Below are positions 53,966 to 64,000 of a stretch of 64,000 nt of DNA, one piece after another; within the stretch, counting starts at the first letter, position 1; each line of letters opens with the position of its first letter. A program made the position numbers and the translations under genes. Source of the DNA: Petrosia ficiformis (Eukaryota; Porifera; Demospongiae; Haplosclerida; Petrosiidae); assembly GCA_947044365.1 (NCBI GenBank), contig OX345636.1:30174466-30238465 (forward strand), written 5' to 3'. The notes below the pieces were generated by a model. The model did no database searches. It saw only the letters and a list, made by a program, of their open reading frames with translations, and had not been told where the DNA came from.

Positions 53966-54369
53966 AAAATATATTACTACAATTAATCAATATGTAATGG
54001 GTAGTACTAAAATGAGTAATGAGAAACGAAGAAATCAGAAATAGGAAACGGAGAATTACAGAAACAATTAGGCAGCACATGACATTCGATAAAATTAATA
54101 TATAACCTTGTTCTGATGATAACCTAACAATGCCTCGCTGCGCTCGGTAACTAATAGCCTTTGTGGAGGGCTCGCGCTACGCGCTCGTCCCTATTTCCTG
54201 GGTTCAACGTTTCTATGTAGCTACAACACTAATCATGCATCAAAAACGGGAGAGGCAAATATTACAGTTGACCCGATAGCGTTATCCAACTAAGGTAAAA
54301 CGGAAACATACTATTGTTTCCATATTTCTCCGTTTCCTATTTCCAATTTCTCCGTTTCTCGTTCATACT
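53966..54369. other. Repeat-like intergenic sequence
   Basis: 'cctcgctgcgctcggtaac' and 'ggctcgcgctacgcgctcgt' are GC-rich palindromic stretches, probably repeat ends; 'gagaaacgaagaaatcagaa' near 54025 is inverted against 'tttctccgtttctc' near 54350. Confidence 0.4.
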
Positions 54370-54708
54370 ACACTTGCACTTGTGTACTTCGCGTTGTATA
54401 CGTAGTTAAGGAAGTTGCGTCATTCTTGGAGCTCGGTCGATTAATGGGCGTGGCGCGTAATAGCTAGAACTCAGGCTGCTTGTAGCTTACAAGTTACATA
54501 GAATTAGAAACTGGAACTACTAGCTAACTATTCTACCTGAAATATATTCCTAAAGTTCTACAAGATTCTTTAAAAGAGAGTAGATAATCAAAATAATAAA
54601 TATAATAGGCTGTTGTGTTGCAGACCTGATAAAGTCAGTCATGATTACTGAATGCTGGACACCATAAAGCAATCATAGGGATACTTTTTTCTCTATATGC
54701 ACTTGGTT
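54370..54708. mobile_element. High-copy MITE, copy 6
   Basis: 'gcgttgtatacgtagttaag' to 'gggatacttttttctctata'. The left terminus is absent. Confidence 0.8.
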
Positions 54709-54716
54709 TTTTCTGG

Positions 54717-55395
54717 CTAGTCTCGTGGAGCCAGACCCAACCGACTATGTTAGTTACCGTACCGTACCGCTTTCAGTTTTGCAACAGAGACATATTCAAA
54801 ATTATTATAACCACACCCACCTTGATCAAGCATATAATGTGTAAGTGTGGCTCAGCATCACAAATGCAGCTTCTTTGCAACTTTCTGGACCTCCTGGAGC
54901 AATCTAACACTCACCTCAACCTTGCTTACCAAATACTGCAAGCACAGCATCCACTGCAAGCGAACGGTATTTTTCACTTATTCTCCCAGCATCCCTTTCT
55001 CTCTCACTAGAACTAGCTAGAAAGCAAGTCTATACATCACACATACATCAACATCCCATTTTGATCTCATTTTACTTTTTTTTTTTTTTTTTTAAGTACC
55101 CTAGAAGACAAACCTGTGAACAGAAAGAAAATTGTGCTATAATTGTAATCATTTCCTGGAGCAATCTAACACTCACCTCAACCTTGCTTACTAATTACTG
55201 CAAGCACAGCATCCACTCAAGTCTGCAAGCGAACGGTATTTTTCACTTATTCTCCCAACATCCCTTTCTCTCTCACTAGAACTAGCTAGTCTATACATCA
55301 CACATACATCAACATCCCATTCTGATCTACTAGGGGTACTGATCTGAACATCTGGCTCCGCGCTCGCGCGTACTACGAAGTAGGCTGGGTCTAGT
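54717..55395. repeat. Unit with 'agtctcgtggagccagaccc' ends and an inner ~195-bp direct duplication
   Basis: 54893-55070 and 55156-55327 are direct copies ('ggagcaatctaacactcacc', 'gcgaacggtatttttcactt', 'acacatacatcaacatccca'). The outer ends 'ctcgtggagccagacccaac' and '..catctggctccgcgctcgcg' / 'ggctgggtctag' pair loosely. A poly(T) run lies at 55077-55094. Confidence 0.65.
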
Positions 55396-55606
55396 CTAGT
55401 CACGCTCGTACGCCTGAATAGGTAGGTACTAGATTGGGTCTACGTCTGGCTCTACCTGGATTGAAAGGTTAATGGTAAGTTTATATTCATTCAGTATGAC
55501 AGTCATAATAATTATAGTATTACATTGCTTGTAACTCAAACGTAGGGCATTGCTGTTACTGTTTGATACCACCTGGGGAGTTTCCATTACAGGTGGAACT
55601 CCTTAT

Positions 55607-56767
55607 CAGGGCATTGGAATTTAAAAATTAGAAATTTTAGAATGATTTTGGAATTTTAACTTGACGTTATGAATTGTGATGGAATCTGGTAACTGCCCTT
55701 TTGTAGTCAACAGAATGTGGAATTGAATGGTTGTAGTATGTGAAATGCTATAATTACACTTCAATTCCATTGCTCTTTGTGCAACTGCTTAAGAACTGAA
55801 ACATTAATCAAACACTATTTTTATAATTCCATAGTTAGTAAAGAGAAATAGTCAGTGAAGTGTAATATATGTACTTATTACAATACAATGTGGAATATAT
55901 GGAATTGACAACAAGGTAATAGTAATATATAATCTCAATGTTGAGGTAATAGTAATTCTAATTGACCTTAAGTAATTGGGGTAGTAATGTTTACGGCCAG
56001 AAAGGTACAGACTTACTGATTCTCTTTTGAGAAACTCATGAATATTAAATGCAATCGGCATTTAGTTTATAATATGAAGGAATTTCAAATAAAAGTCAAT
56101 ATCAGTAACACTGACTTAGGCAGTAATAATAATAGTAATCTACTGATTTTGAATGTAATAGTAATTAATATATTACATTGACTTAGCAGAGGCAGAGACA
56201 CCACTCAAAAAGTGGGGGGGCCCAGTAAAAAGAATCTTATTTTGAACAATACTTAATAACTATTGTATGCTGTCTCCAGGTGCTAATTAACCATTGAATG
56301 CATGTCAGGCTCCAGGTGCTAAATTTTACATGCATGTCATTGTACATTGTACATGTGTGTGTATAACACACTTTACTGACTAACTTTGCTTGTCTACACT
56401 TTATTGATTAACTGGGGGGGCCATGCCCCGCAACCCAGCTTAAAAAGTGGGGGGGGGGGGGCTCAAGCCCCCCCCCCCTAGTATCTCTACCACTGCTTAG
56501 GAGGTGATAGTAATAGTAATAGTAATATACTGATTTTTAAAGTAATAGTAATACATGTGGTAATATAATATATTATTACATTGCATTGTAATTGACCACA
56601 TGTCTGATTGACAATCACACTGCCTGGAATCCAATTGAATGAATTTGAGTTTTCAAAGAATGCATTAGGAGTATGGTAATCAAAATTTAGCAAACTGTTC
56701 AAGAATTAAATTTAGTGACTGCTAGTAAGAATGTGGATCAATTTAAAACTTCAATTCCAATGCCCTG
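55607..56767. mobile_element. hAT-like element with a nested MITE
   Basis: Ends 'cagggcattggaatttaa' and 'acttcaattccaatgccctg'. The flanks ctccttat and ctccctat form an 8-bp target duplication with one change. 'agtaatagtaatactg' motifs fill the interior. Confidence 0.8.
56188..56493. mobile_element. MITE with 'cagaggcagaga' ends, nested
   Basis: 'cagaggcagagacaccactc' and 'agtatctctaccactg' are inverted; the G-run after 'aaaaagt' pairs with C-runs near the right end. 'acttag' and 'cttagg' flank it. Confidence 0.7.
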
Positions 56768-56890
56768 CTCCCTATTCAGAGTAATCAGGTTACGCCATAG
56801 GGTTACTCTTACTCCACATTTTTAACAATGTATTAAAATGCAGATTATACTCCACACCAATAACAAGCTTGCTAGCTACCTTTTAAAATG

Positions 56891-57090
56891 GATCTGAGCA
56901 AGATTGTAGTAGAGAATGTGAAACTGTTGGTTATTCATAACAAGCAGGTAGAAGTTATATCTTCATTCATACAACAGGGAATGATATTTTTGTTTCCTTA
57001 CCAACTGGTTATCGCAAGTCAGTTATTTATGTAGTGCTATCATATGTATTTGAAGAGATTAATAAGCTTCATAAAAATCTAATGTCATGA
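56891..57090 (+). pseudogene. RecQ-like helicase fragment, frameshifted
   Basis: 'NKQVEVISSFIQQG' in one frame is followed, after a one-base shift, by 'DIFVSLPTGYRKSVIYVVLS' and 'YVFEEINKLHKNLMS'. This is the Walker A region of RecQ-type helicases, where 'GYGKS' is usual; here the second Gly is Arg. Everything downstream of the first motif is missing. Confidence 0.7.
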
Positions 57091-57460
57091 GTAGGTGTGG
57101 CCTTCACATCAGTAACACACTATTATTTGCTGATCTGCTAAATCTCTTACAATGCTATCAAGTATAAAAATAATTGTAACTATATGCTGTAATTTGATAA
57201 ATAGTACTTTGTGACCTCTGATAGTGCACATAATGCAAGGGTGTAGACAAGCGGGTGGCAGGTTTTAGCCCGGTTTTTAGTTGAGTAATTATACATTCAG
57301 CTTTAAATTTCTTTTTTTTCATCATAATTATTATACTAGACATTTGATGCAAAAACATTTCATGAATAATTAATGAATAGCAAAATGTCATGCATGCCTT
57401 TGCCACATGTTACACTAAGCCTGACTGCTTCTAGAAATCTGTCTAAGACCATGTAATGTG

Positions 57461-58338
57461 CTTCCTCAAATAGTACTATTGGTCTGACCACACCCACAAT
57501 GATGACACCCTCAATGTCTGGTATGTCCCAATTGAGTATCGAACAGAAGGCCCCATGCCCTCTACCACAATGAACACTCCTCTTCCTCAAATAGTACTAT
57601 TGGTCTGACCACACCCACAATGATGACACCCCCAATGTCTGGTATGTCCCAATTGAGTATCGAACAGAAGGCCCCATCGAGAACTGAACAAAAGACCCCA
57701 CCGAATAATACCCAACCTCCACAAACTGCACAGACCTCACAACCTGTTGCTGCTCCATTCTTAAATGGTGGGATGAAACAAGGAACTAATGGACGTAGTG
57801 TACTACTTGGAGCTAATTATCTTGCTTTACAAATTCGTACTGATGGTGTTTTTCAATATGTTGTATCTTACAGTCCTCCAAGAAGCATGCGTTATGGTAT
57901 GTTAAATGAACACAAAGATCTGATTGGATCAACTAGAGCATTTGATGGTTTGACACTGTATCTTCCTTATCAAAATCACTGATACATCTGTAACTCAAGT
58001 AAGCAAATGAGCCACAGATGCAGCTGATATAGAGATCACTATAGCTTTGACTAATGAGTTACATTTCAATGAAGGCATGCAACGTTTTAACATCATTATA
58101 AGGAGAGTATTGCATTAGATCTTCAACAAGTTGGGAGACAGATAGAAGATGGAATATGACAGCTATCCACCAATTTGATGGTGGTCTTCTATTACTCATT
58201 GATGTATCTCATAAATTACTGAGAATGGACACTGCTCTGGACTTTCTGTACGAACTATATTCTTCAAATGAATGGATGCAATCACAAAAGAGAAGAGAAG
58301 ACGAAGAGTTTAGGAGGAAGAAAAGGAGGATTTTATGC
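57461..58338 (+). pseudogene. PIWI N-terminal copy, intronless and frameshifted
   Basis: A Thr/Pro/Met-rich N-terminus ('STIGLTTPTMMTPPMSGMSQ') leads to 'LGANYLALQIRTDGVFQYVV', 'SYSPPRSMRYGML', 'HKDLIGSTRAFDGLTLYLPY', then in other frames 'DIEITIALTNEL', 'MQRFNIIIRRVL' and 'FDGGLLLLIDVSHKLLRMDT'. These follow the order of the N and linker regions up to the PAZ domain of PIWI proteins, which carry piRNAs and silence transposons. Several shifts and stops separate the blocks, no introns are seen, and MID/PIWI domains are absent. Likely a truncated retrocopy or decayed exon. The first ~96 bp (57461-57556) are repeated at 57582-57677. Confidence 0.8.
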
Positions 58339-58782
58339 TGAAAACACTTGAAAAGGTCATGCAGATATCTCGTGAAATTATTTCAGACAGAAACCCGTAA
58401 TCTCAGTAAATTTCCTAGGTAAGTATGCCACTGTACTGTAGTATGCAGGTTTGTGCTTGCCTATATTTCTAGCTTGAGTGTACCACTTTGTGGGATGCAT
58501 TGTTTTGCAAGTAACAAGTACACTAATGTGAAATGGGAGGTTTATGGGCTCTTGATTACCTTGCTGTGTCACATGTATCTATTTCATATCTGACCCACAA
58601 GGTGGAGCACTCAAGCTGGAAGTGCAGGGCAAGCATAAACCTTGGGACCTGCAAACACAATGGCTATTCCCACATCCCACAAGGTTGTGCACTCAAGCTG
58701 GAAATGTAGGCAAGCATAAACCTTGGCCAATAATAATACCTAGATATTTTACTGTTAACTGTAAATTATAATACAGCACACA
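58339..58782. repeat. Tandem/dispersed 'caaggtggagcactcaagctgg' repeat
   Basis: Two tandem units at 58596-58730 ('cactcaagctggaa', 'gcaagcataaaccttgg'). Related pieces at 60160-60290 ('aatgtgaaatgggaggt') and 62055-62090 ('caccactttgtgggatg'). Confidence 0.65.
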
Positions 58783-59003
58783 ATTAATGGGCATGGCATG
58801 GCACATTAAAGAATGAATAATTGAGCTACAGACCACTGAGACCAGCAGTAATACATTAGCTTCAGCCAAACATGTAAAAACTATAACTATTGTGTAAAAA
58901 TACTTTAAAGTAATAAAAGTAAAAAAAAAAAAACAAATGGTTTCAGACATGAGAAACCCATCAGCAAAGAATCACAAAGCTATATGGATACTTTCTTCTC
59001 TAT
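58783..59003. mobile_element. High-copy MITE, divergent copy
   Basis: 'ttaatgggcatggcatggca' then 'gagctacagaccactgagac' and an end 'ggatactttcttctctatta'. Closest to the copy at 4384-4891. Confidence 0.6.
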
Positions 59004-59054
59004 TATCGTTTTTTTCTACTGGTGCATATATACACATGTAAATGTATTTCTCAG

Positions 59055-59722
59055 AATCAACTTTGTTATTACTACTTCCGTCGGCAAAGTAAGGAATGTA
59101 GCCTTATATCCTTTCATCCTTTAAGTTATCAACCATTTGTCTATACATCCATCCAAGTACAAATGACACATAAGAATCACTTGATCCAATGGAAAAAAAA
59201 TATTTTGTTACAGCAGTCACATGACAGTCACATACTGTATATCAAATAAATTATTTTATGGGTCATTTAGTTAGTTTTTGGAAGTAAATATTATTACATG
59301 TATTTACTGATGCATTGGTTAACGTCCTGCTAAAGGCATTTTCAGATACATGTATGTAGAGAGGGAAGGGTTGCAATCCCACCAAGATGTATTTGACTCC
59401 ACCAGACTATCCGTGTCAAGTGGTACAATGACACCAGAGCATATATGTAAGTTAAGATTTAGCATTTTGACCAATAAAGTTTGACCACACCCGATTTGCT
59501 AATCGATTGTCCTCACCCATTTTGCTAACCTGGGTATGTATGGTCCTATTGAGGGCCAGGGAGGATGAATACACAAGTTACCAGATATACCTATAAACAG
59601 ATACATGGAATAATTAAATAATGAAATGCATGAATGAATGAATGAATGAATGGGATAAATGAATAGCGGATGGATAATTGAATGGATAGTTAGCTATGTA
59701 GATATAATTATGTAGATATATA

Positions 59723-59783
<61 letters not shown>

Positions 59784-61308
59784 ATATAGTATGCTAATAG
59801 GTCATAGATAACATTCACTCCACCCCCATTGTTTATTTAATTATTATTCATTTTTACATGCAGTATAACTATGTTATTATGATTGTAATTTCATTATAAT
59901 TACTAATTGCTATCAATAATCTGTTATGTACATGTATGTGAAGATTTGGGGCAGTTGATAGATACATGTAGATACGCATGTATCCCTTTATCATGGGGGG
60001 AGGAGGAGGTGTGGTGGTGGAGGCACTTGACTATACATGAGTAGAGGTGAACCTTTTTCATCGTGATCCAAAAATCTTTTCCACATCTATATTTATTTCT
60101 TAAATCATATAACCAATATTTCTAACATGCATTAATCATTAACTATATAATATTTCTGACCCCAAGGTGGAGCAATTAGAGCCTGCAAGCACATCACATA
60201 AGGTGGTGTACACAACTGGAAAGAACAGGTTCAAGTACACCAATGTGAAATGGGAGGTCTTTTTGGGCATGTTGATCACCTCCTGTAAGGCTTGATTTAT
60301 ATCAGGCAAGTCAAAGCATGTCAAGGCATAAGACAAAAGGGGGAAGTCTTGTGCACACCTAATGAAAAGCAAGTGAAGACATGTTCAAACCTTCATTCAT
60401 TAGAATGCATTTAAAGTTAAAAGATTTCCTTACAATAATATTTTCAGATGCATACTTGTACAATCTAAACATGGGGTTAATATTGCAGACATGTTCCAGG
60501 AAAATTGTATGCTGCTTCTGTCCTTTTCTCAGTAGAAACAGCAATTGGAACAAGTTTAGTACTCGTTATAGAAAATAATCTAGTTCTTGGAGGCTTTCTA
60601 TAGCACATTGTTAAAAACACATGCAAACCTTCACTCCTTTTTGCTTACAAAGCTTTAAATGTAGTTTTCTAACATTCACTGAAGACCTAATAAGAGTTAC
60701 TGACAATACCCAGTATTATACATATATATGTTCACAGTACACATGCAATGTATGTGTATTGATACTGAAGGAAGACTCATTGTTGCATTACTATTACACA
60801 TGTACATATACATGTACTTATTTATTAAGCTGGAAATATAGGAAAGCATATTAAACCTTGGTCAAATGTAGTACAGTACAACACATTGCTTTCTCACAGA
60901 TATGTTTGTACAGGAGCTTATGAAGAGGCGCAAAGCAGCGTCAAACTCCAATATGTTTTCTGTTGTCGAATCACACCTTAGCAAACTGCTTTATATGGAA
61001 AACCTCTGTAAACTGCGTAAGTGATTTAAGTAGACATGATAAGTGTTCATTAAATATAATTATATATATATATATAATTATAATTATTAAAATTATTATA
61101 CATCGACTATCGTGTGCGTCTGACAAGATGAGTCTGTACAATCCCCCACTGCTTTCCAGACAGAAACAATACTAGTATAGTCAGCAAAGGATAGGTGCTA
61201 TGAAACTGTATAAATAAAAGTGCTGAGTGTGTTGATTTTACAGGGTGTACAAAAGGACTATTAATAGACAACAACAAAAGCAATATCTCTAATGAAATAA
61301 GTGCATGA
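59055..61308 (+). CDS. Unidentified spliced gene, 3' part
   Basis: Four candidate exons with matching phases: 59055-59088, 59360-59446, 60900-61016, 61244-61308. They read 'NQLCYYYFRRQ', then 'SHQDVFDSTRLSVSSG', 'TMTPEHIYMFVQELMKRR' and 'SVVESHLSKLLYMENLCKL', ending 'NISNEISA' and TGA. All use GT/AG sites with strong 'gtaag' donors. An alternative end is reading through at 61017 to TGA at 61022-61024, with AATAAA at 61213. I do not recognise the family; the third exon looks like a helical domain. The end lies 45 bases from a convergent - strand exon. The first and last exons are the least certain. Confidence 0.5.
59640..59785. repeat. (GAAT)n and (TA)n microsatellites
   Basis: 'gaatgaatgaatgaatg' followed by a long (TA)n run, in the intron between the second and third candidate exons. 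Confidence 0.9.
59815..59970. repeat. Direct repeat, copy at 62526-62700
   Basis: Shares 'attcatttttacatgcagta', 'aattactaattgctatcaat' and 'gcagttgatagatacatgta'. Confidence 0.8.
60510..60680. repeat. Direct repeat, copy at 62385-62528
   Basis: Shares 'tttctcagtagaaaca', 'caagtttagtactcgttata' and 'ggctttctatagcacattg'. Confidence 0.8.
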
Positions 61309-61352
61309 TGATTAGTTTGTTACCTGGAGCAGGATTCGAAACTGCCTTGTAT

Positions 61353-61476
61353 TCAAGCTTTCTTCTCGAGTTTCTTCTTGGCTTGTAGAACTTGCATTTC
61401 AGGCTTCCCAGTTAGTTTGAAGTGTCCCATTTGAAATGTTCCATCCCAGAAATCTGTGCGTCGGTTCTTTTGATCG
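61353..61476 (-). CDS. Unidentified terminal exon on the - strand
   Basis: After an 'atgaaatag' acceptor the frame reads 'DQKNRRTDFWDGTFQMGHFK' then 'LTGKPEMQVLQAKKKLEKKA' and TGA. Dense polar and aromatic content and a lysine-rich tail suggest a real C-terminus. I do not recognise the family. Upstream exons would be at higher coordinates; a possible one at 61633-61690 has a 'gtaagt' donor but no convincing frame. Confidence 0.45.
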
Positions 61477-61699
61477 CTATTTCATCTCTACTAAACAATG
61501 CTTCTGCTTAGGACTGTGGCTTGATTGAGTTGGAGAACGAACAGCTACATCAATTGCTTATGGCAAAATGATGAGTTAATGTAACCTGATGTTTCGACTA
61601 TAAACACAGTTATTTTATCTGAATGAAACTTACGTAGTAATATCCTAAATTACTTATTCTTCCATCAAAGTAGCACCAGCACCTCCAAAACTATAAAAT

Positions 61700-62380
61700 T
61701 AAATGGCAATACTTTGTGTGTCATATAAATATGACAATAATGACCTCTTTTATTAACGGAACTGCAATCTACATACATGTCACCTTTCAAATCATTAATA
61801 TTAATAACAATTATTATACAAATTGTTTAGTAGATATAAATTGTGTTTATATAATTATGTATAATTATATTGTTTTGACGATGTTCAGCCATCTCTACAT
61901 AGAGTGTACAACACAAATACTCAGAAATTATTTCAGCAATCCTTTTAATATTTTTTTGCGGAAGTATTTCATATCCCAGATTTTGTCTCAACCCCCTAAT
62001 CTGGGCAAATTTCTGAAAAAATCCTATTATCAATAGTATGCAGATTTATAATTGTAGTTTGAGTGCACCACTTTGTGGGATGTAGGTGGGACGTAGTTTC
62101 CACCTAGACCTATTTCCATCTTTGTTGATTCACTTGTACGTGCAGGTCATGTGCATTACATAGTTGGGATAATAGTCATTCGTAATAGGAAGCTAATACT
62201 TCATGCTTCACTAGAAACAGGTTATGATAACATAATTATATATATGAAAGCAACCTAACATCCAGATATTTGATACACGTATTTGTAATGGGAGACTAAA
62301 GTAATACAAAATATGAATCATGTGATATAATTGATCACTTTTCACAATTTGCATTAAAAGAAAAGGAGAGTTAAAGTTGT
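61700..62380. other. Intergenic or intronic, uncertain
   Basis: A - strand frame at 61850-62010 ('GLRQNLGYEILPQKNIKRIA') follows an AG acceptor but lacks a good donor. Otherwise AT-rich. Confidence 0.3.
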
Positions 62381-62384
62381 TTTG

Positions 62385-62700
62385 CATACTGCTTCTATAC
62401 TTTTCTCAGTAGAAACACAAGGGAAACAAGTTTAGTACTCGTTATAGAAAATAATTTAGGCTTTCTATAGCACATTGATACAAACATTTGCTCCTTTTTG
62501 CTTGAAAAACTTACAATGTAATTTTCTAACATTTACTCCACCCATTGTTTATTTATTTATTTATTCATTTTTACATGCAGTATAATTATAATAATTACTA
62601 TGGTTGTATTTTCATTATAATTACTAATTGCTATCAATAATCTGTTATGTACATGTATGTGCTTAATAAAGATTCGGGGCAGTTGATAGATACATGTATA
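62385..62700. repeat. Second copies of the 60510 and 59815 repeats
   Basis: The two blocks lie next to each other here, in the opposite order to the left-hand copies but in the same orientation. Confidence 0.8.
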
Positions 62701-62705
62701 TACAC

Positions 62706-62940
62706 ATATATAGAGAAAAAGTATCCCTATGACTGCTTTGTGGTGTTCATCATTCAGGCCTGAAACACATCAGCCTATTATAGTTATTATGATTATCCAC
62801 TCTGTTTACCTTTTAAAGGACCTTGTAGAACTTTAGGATTATATTTCAGGTAGAATAGCTAGCTATTAGTTCCAATTTCTACGTAAGCTACACAGCTTTC
62901 TTTCCACTGGTCTGTATATGCAATTTATCTACTATAAACA
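62706..62940. mobile_element. High-copy MITE, copy 7 (reverse)
   Basis: 'tatagagaaaaagtatccct' to 'cacagctttctttccactgg'; the far end is missing. Confidence 0.8.
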
Positions 62941-62974
62941 TACATCAGGAAAGCAATCATAAGGATGATTGCTT

Positions 62975-63075
62975 ATTATAGCAGTCACATGACAGTTACA
63001 TACTATAAATTATATTATGGGTCATTTAGGTAGTAAATATTATTACATGTATTTACTGATGCATTGGTAAACAGC
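62975..63075. repeat. Second copy of 59206-59320
   Basis: Shares 'gcagtcacatgacag', 'ttatgggtcatttag' and 'attacatgtatttactgatg'. Confidence 0.8.
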
Positions 63076-63250
63076 TTTGATACTTCACTTGCGTTTTTAT
63101 CAATGTTGGTCTTACCTTGATTGACTATAGAAAGCCTCCAAAACTGGTCTATTACTTTATAACAAGTACTAGTCTTGTTCTTGTTTAGATTTCGCATCGC
63201 TGCACTGAGAAACGATACAGAAGCAGCCAGCAACACAGTCTCAACTCTAG
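63076..63250. repeat. Copy of the inner part of the 8886-9286 MITE
   Basis: 'caatgttggtcttaccttga', 'tataacaagtactagtcttg' and 'agccagcaacacagtctcaa' match 8974-9110. Between 63250 and 63600 nothing is recognised. Confidence 0.7.
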
Positions 63251-63605
63251 ATAGTCTCGTAGCCAGCTGCTCTTGCAGATCAGCTGTATAATAACATTAC
63301 CGGGATTATTAGAAAGTCACCAAGTACTCGAGCTGTAAGAGAAAAAATGTGACAAGATTTACACACATTTGTAACCTCTTTGGAGCATAGATCTAGATCA
63401 CTTTCGGAATATATTATAATATACTGAAGTTTCCAAAGCACAGAAATCATTGCTTTTTATGTTACTGTTCATGTTTTCGAAATGTATCTAAAAAATATGT
63501 TTCCTGTCACATTAACAGTATGTTGGAGGGTATATAATCACTAATCAGATCTTTTAAAAAAAGTTTGCGAAAACAAGGCAAAGTCGGATCATTGCTTTAT
63601 TTATA

Positions 63606-63963
63606 GAGCTTGTGGACCCTAATTTGGAACATAAAAAGTGGACACAAGAGATCGATCGAGGTGGATTATATCACTGTAAAGTAGATTTTTATTATTTCTT
63701 ACATGCTATGGAAGTTGCAACAAAGCAGATAATTGAGAAAAGAGACTTCAAGAGTGGATTTGTTTCTAACAGCAGAAGAGGCAATCAAGACTGATGAAGA
63801 AGTTTTGTTTTGGTGGGAATGTCTGTGTTCTATTAATAATTCTTAAAATGCTGATGCATCAATACTATTAAACCATATACTCACCTTTATGTAACTATAA
63901 GAGGTTTCTTCTATGCTTCCAAATGGATGAAGCAATACAAACAAGAAACTGGGAGTCAAAAGC
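63606..63963 (+). pseudogene. DNA-transposon protein remnant, frameshifted
   Basis: 'KKWTQEIDRGGLYHCKVDFY' and 'FLHAMEVATKQIIE' in one frame, 'AEEAIKTDEEVLFWWECL' in the next, 'VTIRGFFYASKWMKQYKQET' in a third. The 'W-x-x-x-h-x-RGGL' and 'hTIRG-x-x-hAS-x-W' motifs resemble the C-terminus of proteins I associate with invertebrate DNA transposons. At least two shifts and several stops make it inactive. Confidence 0.55.
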
Positions 63964-64000
63964 CTCTGGATCCATAGTAGACTCCAAGTGTCAGATTGAC

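Noticed and set aside
61827..62033. - strand exon candidate
   Set aside because: Plausible amino acid composition and an acceptor, but no donor and no homology.

Overview
This window is animal nuclear DNA, AT-rich and densely interrupted by introns and transposable elements (TEs). The best guess is a demosponge. The support is a secreted-protein gene whose 'GWTRVAYLDMSD' and 'YYVDGVSLTHGSPR' motifs recall a family I associate with sponges, short intron-rich metazoan genes, and introns full of ACATGTAC-type repeats. Species is not determined. No bacterial operon, CRISPR array or rRNA is present.

Region 1 (625-28476, + strand) is the 3' two thirds of a membrane adenylyl cyclase gene. I could assemble 19 exons with matching splice phases into one 772-residue open frame: the end of catalytic domain C1a, the C1b linker, the second membrane bundle, all of C2, a stop codon and a poly(A) signal. 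Its introns hold tRNA-derived SINEs, many MITEs, two hAT transposons, a DIRS-type retrotransposon remnant on the opposite strand, a 104-bp tandem array, and two TIR elements that each carry one exon of a HIRAN-domain gene.

Region 2 (30927-35704, - strand) is a three-exon EXTL2-like glycosyltransferase (GT64) gene with the DDD motif. Its long intron contains a three-layer nest of transposons.

Region 3 (36000-49000) is a rearranged block. It holds a secreted protein gene (38100-39122) carrying an in-frame TAG, a mosaic pseudocopy of it, long inverted repeats repeated at 36.8-38.0, 41.1 and 47.4-48.2 kb, and four tandem copies of a TIR element with a basic period of 606 bp. Possible exon fragments lie at 41.8, 43.0 and 43.7 kb. 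A Helitron helicase remnant follows at 49.3 kb.

Region 4 (49908-64000) contains two internal exons of LAMTOR5 (Ragulator subunit), a hAT-type element with another MITE inside it, a RecQ-like helicase fragment, a broken intronless PIWI N-terminal copy, an unidentified spliced + strand gene (59055-61308) ending tail-to-tail with an unidentified - strand terminal exon (61353-61476), and a frameshifted transposase-like remnant at the right edge.

The host genes do not form one pathway. The main theme is nested and rearranged transposon structure, with exon fragments carried inside TIR elements. I did not find a clearly new biological system. The most distinctive signals are the HIRAN-exon elements, the 606-bp array, the mosaic gene duplication and the possible 55-nt poison exon.
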